64,000 nt of DNA from Bryum argenteum (taxonomy: Eukaryota; Streptophyta; Bryopsida; Bryales; Bryaceae), in NCBI GenBank assembly GCA_037043015.1, contig CM073325.1, forward strand, positions 11,883,001-11,947,000, read 5' to 3'. The notes beneath the pieces were generated by a model. The model was not told where the DNA came from, searched no databases, and worked only from the letters and a program-made list of their open reading frames with translations. A program made the translations under genes and the position numbers. Positions within the stretch are counted from its first letter, which is position 1. Each line of letters starts with the position of its first letter. Positions 60,310-64,000 of the stretch are shown here, one piece after another.

Positions 60310-60627
60310 TCATCGTTCGGAGGGAGCTTTGGCAGTGGCAGGATGGTCAGACGTCAAGGCCTGGTTGGTTTTCCCAGGGATGTCTTGCGCACCCAGCGAC
60401 CTGTAATAGGTGAAAGTAGCGATTCCAACAATGGCTGCCACTCCCCACACTGCGAAGGGGTAGCGGTGTGCCTTGCTCAACCCCTGGCCTCCTTGCTGGT
60501 GGAGCGTGGAGCCTGGACCTCCGCTGGTACCGGGCGGCCTCCTGGCTCCCTCTAACCCCAGCTTCTTGAGCTCCTCGCCGGACATCTTCGTCGTGTCAAA
60601 CTTCTTCGTGTCCAACTTCTCCGCCAT
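60310..60627 (-). CDS. Small single-span membrane protein, 105 aa, unknown function
   Basis: Intact intronless ORF with ATG at 60627. Residues 1-20 are charged (MAEKLDTKKFDTTK), then SGEELKKLGLEG, a Gly/Pro-rich linker, one hydrophobic span at about 57-74 (YPFAVWGVAAIVGIATFTYY), then a soluble tail SLGAQDIPGKTNQALTSD. No signal peptide; topology is probably N-in with a short C-terminal tail. I do not recognise the family. That it is real is supported by the duplicate at 54852-55135, where the span and tail are the best-kept parts. An organellar or ER location is possible but not inferable. Confidence 0.65.
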   Translation of the reverse strand: MAEKLDTKKFDTTKMSGEELKKLGLEGARRPPGTSGGPGSTLHQQGGQGLSKAHRYPFAVWGVAAIVGIATFTYYRSLGAQDIPGKTNQALTSDHPATAKAPSER

Positions 60628-63600
60628 AGCTACCGATTGGTTTAGTACCTGAACAACAAGACTGTATACTCGACAATTGCTCTAGAAAGATATTGCGCTT
60701 GAGCCTGATCTAGAGTTGGGAAATGGGGAATGCGAGGATTGCAGTGCGGGTGATGTTAAGTTTGCGAGATGGCGGGCTGATGACGATGAATTCCTGTTCG
60801 ACAAGTGGTGTGCCCTTTGAGCGGCCAAGTGGAAGGTCGTTTCTTTCCTGGAATGGATTTATGGCTATGACATGGCGATGCCGAGTTTAGGAAGATGGTG
60901 TTTGGGTTCGTCTAAAAGAAGTGACTACAATAGATGTGTCGATGTAAAGTACAAAGTACGAACATAAATTGTGAAAATGAACTATGACTTTGTGGTTGAA
61001 AATGGTAGTTTGTTTAGTTATTTGAAAATTTATCGGCTTTCAATTGTCCATGATATTTTTTATGATTGAAATATAAATGCAAGATTGTTTGATTTTGTGG
61101 AAGAATTTTATATGTTTGGAGTTTTTGAAACACAAGGTATTCTTACTTTAATTACTCTTAAGCACGACATTACATTTATAATTATCCTGAAATGCCAATC
61201 GTACGTAAAAATATGTATAAAATATACATAGCTTATATTTATTATCATTAGAATTAATTGTACCTAGTATGCCCTCGAGGCGTAGCAATGCTCACTTAAA
61301 TAATTTTATCATGCCTCTCCCACTTAAATAATTCTTTCATGCCTCTCTCGATTTTTCTGCTATACCTATAATTAGGTAATTATTGTAGATTTCGGTGATT
61401 TGGGGGCCAAGATTACTTGAAATATTAATAATAAGGGATTCGTTGACGCGTTTTACGATCTCATTGTTTTCACAACTTTACAAAAAAATGACACCTCATG
61501 TAGACCGATCTAACTGTTAGTGTCCGAGATCATATTGTCACGTCTGAAACAAAACAAACTACTTGCCTTAAATCATAGATACCAAATTCTTGTTTAAATC
61601 TTATTTCTTATGTATCCTAAACAATTTACATTATTATGAATATCAATCTTACATGTAACTTTCATAACTACATGACAATTTTTCTAAGTTCCAAATATAT
61701 TGTAGTACACGAAAGGACAATTTTAGACAAGGGAATGCTGAAACTTGACTTCTACATAGGATTTTGCGATGTCCATGTCACTTTCTAATGTCGCAACTAC
61801 AGTATAACAAACTTTATTTGGAGAGATTTGGATTACGATGGGCTAATGAGAGGCCCCAAAGCCCCCCATTATGAGCCAAAAAGCGGAAATAAATCAAAAA
61901 ATGAGTAATAAAAATCTTAAAAAAAAGAAAAAAAATAAATAAAGAAAAAAAAGAGAGAGGTATTCAAAATGGCCAAGGACATTGAGGTGGAGTGAGGGTG
62001 TGCACTCCGCGAAGCGCAGACCGTTTGTACTATGTAGGACCCGTGTCCTTTGGACCCACTAAAAAAAGAAGGATGAAATTGAAATAACATTTATTAAAAG
62101 TTTGGTAATCTCTTGAAGTTGTTGTGTTTTGATTGATGTTGTGGATATTTCGAGAAATAATGCTATTATAGAGAGATTTCAACGTACCTTGACTGCATTT
62201 CTAAGCTTTGTGGAAGAATATCTCTTAGAGCATGAGGAATTTTGAAATATGAATGGTTTAAAATACAATAAAACAACAAACCTATTAGCTCAATCACGCA
62301 TTTGGAGAAGGCAATCAATTACCTTGCACATAAGGCATATGGGTGAGCAATTTGCTTGGCTCGATGGGCATGGCGGCCCCACCATGCACCACATGGGGGT
62401 ATGTGGTAAGTAGAAAATCCACTGTTGAGTGAAAGGGGTAGGCAATTTGACTGCCGAAGGGATTTGCTGAGAAGCTCCCCTCTCCCTTTCCACAACCCAC
62501 TGATGCACTCACTGCTGCAAAGCAAACGCTCTAACACTCTTGGAAAGCAAACGCTCTAACGCTCTTGCAAAGCAGACAATCAAGATTCACGCCAGTGAGC
62601 AAGGGTGGCAATGTGTGAATATTGTTCTTTTGGTTTAGTCTCGCAGGTGATTGATTATGGGAGTTGGGAAATGGTTGACACATGATAAACAAACAACAAT
62701 CGCACGACAAGGTTGGACTCCTCCATCTCTCTCCGTTTGAGCAAATCCTCGAAGGTCAGAGGTAGATATATGCCTTTGCACAGCTCCATTTGCCTCAAGT
62801 GCGCACGCTAAGTAATAACAACAATTACCTTCTATTTTAAATAATGAGCTCACCTAGCTACTTTTTACCTGCCGACATGAGCTCAACCCAGTTACTTTAA
62901 TCATGATCAAACTATACTTAGTTCTAAAATTCTTTTATCTCAGGGAGATCACTATCGTTTTTTAGAAATACACGTGAGTTAAAATATAGGGTCGATTTAA
63001 TTCAAAGGGGAGAATTTTTATATAATGTGTAGGACTAATATAGGGTCCATAAAATGCTACATACTCTATTATATATAAATTAGGCTATATAAAAACAATG
63101 TGTAGTATGACATTTTATTTATAAGTTAGCCTTCACAAATAGGAGCCTTGATTTTTTTTTATAGTAGGACTAGTACGTCCCCGTGTCCTTTGGACACACT
63201 GAGAAAAATATAATAGATAGTAATTATCAATGTGACTTAAGAATAATTATATATGCTATAAATCATAAAGTAGGTATAAAATTCACATATATCCATTGCC
63301 TCTCAACTCCTCTTATTCTATTACTAGTATGTTCCCGTGTCGTTTGGACACAGAGAACAAAACATAAAAGATAGTTTCGAAGGCAAAATACAACAAAGCG
63401 TTATATGCACTAAGTAGCATTTTAAGTCCCAAGAACCTTATTTTGTGTCGATTTAACGAATATCATAATGGCCTTTTGTGCTATGTTTAAGTTTTGGTAT
63501 GTTGCAACAATAAAAGTAAGACAAAATCTTTGGCCTTGAGAGCAAATTTTTGTACAAGGCTTGAAAAAATGCACCCATACTGTTTATATGTAACATAGCC

Positions 63601-64000
63601 TCAAGTAATTCAACACATGTATGAATTTATAAAACACCATAGGGTACCGAGAATACGCCCCGAGTAGCTTTTTATGTAAACATACGGTCATCTAAAACAC
63701 AAAAACAAATGTAAAGAGCCCCACATCAAATACTCTCTTAACTCAAGTGTATACCTTAAATTACAAGGAGTGATCTCCCCGGGTCTTTTGTGAGTTCACA
63801 CAAGATTCTTTTTGTTTTCAAGTAATGAGTTCAACCCAGTTTCTTTTTATTTATTTTTTAGATGTCACGTTATCATTTAAATTAACTAATTTATACCAGA
63901 TTTGACCTCTGTGAGGTATTGCAAATAGTTCAACCAGTAAAATAGTGTAAGTTCATTTTTATAATTTTTTTTTAATGTCACGTTTTCATTTACATGAACT
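60628..64000. other. AT-rich terminal intergenic region
   Basis: 5' flank of the small gene then anonymous AT-rich sequence. It holds an A-rich run at 61915-61960, a tandem pair of a 26-bp unit (aaagcaaacgctctaac.ctcttg) at 62517-62570, three copies of a palindromic repeat (62041, 63181, 63334), and two similar stretches at 63861 and 63974 (atgtcacgtt.tcattta). No gene recognised. Confidence 0.5.
62040..63355. repeat. Recurrent palindrome CCGTGTCCTTTGGACAC
   Basis: Copies at 62041-62056, 63181-63197 and 63335-63351. Each can form a hairpin (GTGTCC / GGACAC, loop TTT). The last two are preceded by 'actagta.gt.c' and all are followed by A-rich sequence. This suggests the shared end of a dispersed element. 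Confidence 0.55.

Noticed and set aside
1..64000. CRISPR arrays, bacterial operons, viral genomes
   Set aside because: The window is eukaryotic with spliced genes; no direct-repeat/spacer arrays. The viroplasmin-type domain at 20233 stands alone within a retrotransposon and no other caulimovirus gene is present.

Overview
This is a stretch of nuclear land-plant genome. The genes are typical plant nuclear genes with many short GT-AG introns, wide AT-rich spacers and plant-type Ty1/copia retrotransposons. The families present (cytosolic O-acetylserine(thiol)lyase, EDS5-like plastid MATE carrier, ARAD1-like GT47, plant O-fucosyltransferase, fumarylacetoacetase) occur in all land plants. The small introns and the unusual receptor-less kinase make me lean towards a bryophyte or lycophyte over a flowering plant, but species cannot be fixed from sequence reading alone.

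Layout. 1-3 kb: decayed repeats and a cluster of CACTA-type non-autonomous transposon ends. 4.0-5.6 kb (-): complete 7-exon cysteine synthase. 9.5-10.7 kb (-): single-exon TKL-type kinase with a DYE in place of DFG. 10.85-19.02 kb (-): Copia-1, two identical 239-bp LTRs, inserted about 115 bp upstream of the kinase ATG and itself interrupted by a 3.4-kb GC-rich element. 19.31-19.57 kb: a piggyBac-type MITE. 19.6-25.0 kb (-): Copia-2, 142-bp LTRs, carrying an extra antisense ORF with an RNase H1/viroplasmin-type N-terminal domain. 25-29 kb: AT-rich spacer. 29.1-34.0 kb (+): 14-exon EDS5-like MATE gene. 34.9-37.7 kb (-): 5-exon O-fucosyltransferase. 40.8-44.2 kb (-): 14-exon fumarylacetoacetase. 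46.0-47.7 kb (-): 6-exon COPI-associated-type membrane protein. 48.7-52.8 kb (-): 12-exon coiled-coil protein ending in a starch-binding-type module. 55.5-57.3 kb (-): 2-exon ARAD1-like glycosyltransferase. 60.3-60.6 kb (-): small single-span membrane protein, with a broken copy at 54.9-55.1 kb inside a local segmental duplication. 60.7-64 kb: AT-rich spacer with a recurrent palindromic repeat.

The genes are independently transcribed and do not form an operon or pathway. Several act in the secretory/Golgi system (O-FucT, GT47, COPI-associated protein), two probably in plastids (MATE; perhaps the coiled-coil/CBM protein) and two in amino-acid metabolism (cysteine synthesis, tyrosine breakdown). 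All exon models below were built by hand from GT/AG sites and were checked only for reading-phase continuity and family resemblance. The most unusual items are the antisense hybrid-binding-domain ORF in Copia-2, the 3.4-kb TG..CA element without visible LTRs nested in Copia-1, and the coiled-coil plus starch-binding domain architecture.
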